From assembly GCF_024464655.1 (NCBI RefSeq), contig NZ_JANHAV010000002.1, positions 372,001-436,000 on the forward strand: DNA of 64,000 nucleotides, in the 5' to 3' direction. Origin of the DNA: Halobellus inordinatus. GTDB lineage: Archaea; Halobacteriota; Halobacteria; Halobacteriales; Haloferacaceae. The translations under genes were made by a program, and so were the position numbers. Positions 62,205-64,000 of this stretch are shown piece by piece. Numbering within the stretch: position 1 is the stretch's first letter; each line of letters starts with the position of its first letter. The notes under the pieces are model-generated. The model was not told where the DNA came from. It made no database searches and saw only the letters and a program-made list of their open reading frames with translations.

Positions 62205-63167
62205 TAGTTCGTCCTCTGCGGGGGCGTCCGCGTACACCTGTGTCCCGGCGTCGCCCGCCAGCGCGTCCGTCAACTGCTCCGGCGTCGTGATGATGGCTCG
62301 CTCGCCGCCGCCTTCCACGAACTGGAGACAGGCTTCGACTTTCGGCTGCATACTCCCCGCGCCGAACTCGCCCGAGTCGAGATGCGAGCGAAGTTCGTCG
62401 GCTCCGACTCGCCGAATCGGCCGCTGGTCGTCCTCGCCGTAGTTCACGTAGGCGTGCGCGACGTCGGTCAGGATGACGAGCGTCTCGGAGCCCAGTTTCT
62501 CCGCGAGCAACCGCGACGTGCTGTCTTTATCGACGACGGCCTCGACGCCGCGCAGGCCGGACTCGCCGCGGACGACCGGGACGCCGCCGCCGCCCGCACA
62601 CACCACGGAGTTCCCACGCTCGACGAGTTGTCCGATCTCGTCGGCTTCGACGATTTCGACGGGGTCGGGCGACGGGACGACCCGCCGGAAGGGGCGCTCG
62701 CCGTCGGACACGCGCCGCGTCTCGAAGGGCTTCTCCGCCGCCTCTGCCTCCGTGTAAAACGGACCGACGGGCTTCGCCGGCTCTGCGAACGCGGGGTCGT
62801 CGCGATCGACGACCACCTGCGTCACGATCGTCATCGAGTCCGTCTGTGCATCGCGCTCGTTGTCGAGCGCCTGCTGCAGGAGGTAGCCGATCTGCGCCTG
62901 CGTCTCGGCAACGAGTACGTCCAGCGGGAGCTGTGGCGTCTCGCTCGCGTGTTCCTGCTGGAGGAGCAGATTGCCGACCTGCGGGCCGTTGCCGTGCGTG
63001 AGCACGACTTCGTAGCCGGCGTCGACGGCCGCCGCGATTCGCGCGGCCGTCTGCTCTACGACCGCCAACTGCTGGTCGAGCGTCCACGGGCCGTGCTCGC
63101 CGAGCAGGGTGTTCCCGCCCAGTGCGACGACGACGGGGGCGTCGCTCGCGGAAGATTCGGCTGCCAT
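62202..63167 (-). CDS. arcC: Carbamate kinase
   Basis: This 321-residue amino-acid-kinase-family enzyme makes ATP from carbamoyl phosphate and ADP in arginine fermentation, or works in reverse. Hallmarks are VVALGGNTLL at the start, LTHGNGPQVGNLL near 57, GGGGVPVV near 193, VDKDSTSRLLAEKLG near 212 and LTDVAHAYVNYG near 235, ending in the substrate loop FGAGSMQPKVEACL. No other arginine deiminase gene lies here. It is divergent from the cyclic 2,3-diphosphoglycerate synthetase-like gene. Confidence 0.95.
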   Translation of the reverse strand: MAAESSASDAPVVVALGGNTLLGEHGPWTLDQQLAVVEQTAARIAAAVDAGYEVVLTHGNGPQVGNLLLQQEHASETPQLPLDVLVAETQAQIGYLLQQALDNERDAQTDSMTIVTQVVVDRDDPAFAEPAKPVGPFYTEAEAAEKPFETRRVSDGERPFRRVVPSPDPVEIVEADEIGQLVERGNSVVCAGGGGVPVVRGESGLRGVEAVVDKDSTSRLLAEKLGSETLVILTDVAHAYVNYGEDDQRPIRRVGADELRSHLDSGEFGAGSMQPKVEACLQFVEGGGERAIITTPEQLTDALAGDAGTQVYADAPAEDEL

Positions 63168-63218
63168 ACGACATCCTCTACCGGCCGCGACCGAAAGCGT
63201 TCGCCCGGTCGATAACTG

Positions 63219-63244
63219 GCCGGGATTCTATGTACGATCCCGGC
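63219..63244. promoter_or_regulatory. Palindrome enclosing the TATA box of the 63257 gene
   Basis: gccgggat (63219-63226) and atcccggc (63237-63244) are perfect inverted arms. Between them tctatgta is a good TATA box 27 nt before ATG 63257. A protein bound to the palindrome would cover the core promoter. Confidence 0.5.
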
Positions 63245-63256
63245 GAAGTGTACCGT

Positions 63257-64000
63257 ATGGCCCCCACGCGAGTCCTCATTATGGGTGCGGCCGGACGCGA
63301 CTTCCACGACTTCAACACCGTCTTCCGCGACGACCCGGCGCACGAAGTCGTCGCGTTCACCCAGACGAGCACCCAGAACGTCGGCGAACTCGACGAACTC
63401 CCCGAGCGACGCTATCCACCGGAACTGGCTGGCGACCGCTATCCCGACGGAATCCCGATCTATCCCGAATCGAACTTAGAGCGCCTCGTCGACGAAGCGG
63501 ACGTCGACACGGTCGTCTTCTCGTACTCGGACGTCTCTCACGAGCACGTGATGCACCAGGCGTCGCGAGCGCTCGCGGCCGGTGCGGACTTCCGACTGAT
63601 CGGCCCCGATCGGATGATGCTCGAAGCCGCTGTCCCGGTCGTCGCCGTCGACGCGGTGCGAACCGGCTGTGGCAAGTCACAGACAGCCCGGAAGTTCGCC
63701 GACCTGCTGACCGCGCGGGGGAGAGACGCCGTCGTCGTCCGAGAGCCGATGCCGTACGGCGACCTCGCGGCCCAGCGCGTCCAGCGCTTCGAGACGCTCG
63801 CGGACTTAGACGAGAGCGACGTCACGATCGAAGAGCGCGAGGAGTACGAGAGCCACATCGAACGCGGCCACGTCGTCTACGCCGGCGTCGACTACGCGGC
63901 GATCCTCGAACGGGCCGAAGCCGAGGCCGACGTGATCGTCTGGGACGGCGGCAACAACGAACTCCCGTTCTACGTCCCGGACGTCCACGTCGTCGTGGCC
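63257..64000 (+). CDS. Cyclic 2,3-diphosphoglycerate synthetase-like GTPase (partial at window end)
   Basis: 248 codons from ATG 63257 are visible and the frame runs past the window. The N-terminus RVLIMGAAGRDFHDFN is a Rossmann-like start, and VAVDAVRTGCGKSQTARKF near 130 is a P-loop-type motif (GCGKS). This matches the haloarchaeal proteins named cyclic 2,3-diphosphoglycerate synthetase-like. Whether they make that solute in haloarchaea is unsettled. It is divergent from arcC, a neighbourhood I believe recurs in the group, and is probably leaderless. Confidence 0.8.
   Translation, partial: MAPTRVLIMGAAGRDFHDFNTVFRDDPAHEVVAFTQTSTQNVGELDELPERRYPPELAGDRYPDGIPIYPESNLERLVDEADVDTVVFSYSDVSHEHVMHQASRALAAGADFRLIGPDRMMLEAAVPVVAVDAVRTGCGKSQTARKFADLLTARGRDAVVVREPMPYGDLAAQRVQRFETLADLDESDVTIEEREEYESHIERGHVVYAGVDYAAILERAEAEADVIVWDGGNNELPFYVPDVHVVVA

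Overview
The window is haloarchaeal chromosome, very likely from the class Halobacteria. The evidence is high GC with strong third-position G/C, acidic proteins, an archaeal split RNA polymerase operon, aIF1, EF-2 with the diphthamide-type His, TATA boxes about 27 nt upstream of leaderless start codons, and pervasive ATGA/GTGA stop-start overlaps. I cannot fix the genus from the sequence alone.

Layout. 1-5.0 kb: secF-secD (leftward, secD cut by the window edge), two conserved haloarchaeal genes, and pgi. 5.1-24.4 kb: the information-processing core: rpoH-rpoB''-rpoB'-rpoA'-rpoA''-nusA, an MscS-type channel, rpsL-rpsG, a HExxH protein on the other strand, fusA, a histidine kinase, an ACT-domain gene with hom (preceded by a leaderless 39-codon reading frame), then tuf (EF-1alpha) and rpsJ, ending at tRNA-Ala(CGC).

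24.57-46.14 kb: an integrated mobile element of about 21.6 kb. A 17-bp direct repeat of the tRNA-Ala 3' end bounds it, and a tyrosine integrase is encoded beside the right repeat. The left arm is a coupled run of tiny zinc-ribbon proteins ending in a DUF7845-type protein with a winged-helix segment. The centre is a leftward block of 14 genes: two signal-peptide surface proteins, a third exported/membrane protein, one P-loop NTPase, an internally duplicated soluble protein and many small membrane proteins. The right part has an AbrB-like regulator, a minimal tyrosine recombinase, Orc1/Cdc6 with iteron-like repeats, a PhiH-like repressor, a structured stretch, and a second zinc-ribbon cassette leading into the integrase. 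I recognise no capsid, portal, terminase, relaxase or VirB4/VirD4 gene. My inference is an element that leaves the cell in a membrane-bounded particle, comparable in logic to pleolipoviruses or to the vesicle-transferred haloarchaeal plasmid pR1SE; this is a hypothesis.

46.4-64 kb: ordinary chromosome again: a HalOD1 protein, an unknown gene and a DUF2250 protein, a branched-chain amino-acid-type ABC transporter with a UspA gene, an XRE regulator coupled to a DASS/SLC13 transporter, a duplicated membrane protein, aIF1, a MoxR-DUF58-transglutaminase operon, carbamate kinase, and the start of a cyclic 2,3-diphosphoglycerate synthetase-like gene.

Two families of about 80-bp hairpin elements are scattered in the chromosomal part (5.06 and 57.1 kb, with a half copy at 16.1 kb; 17.1 and 48.65 kb), and none was found inside the mobile element.
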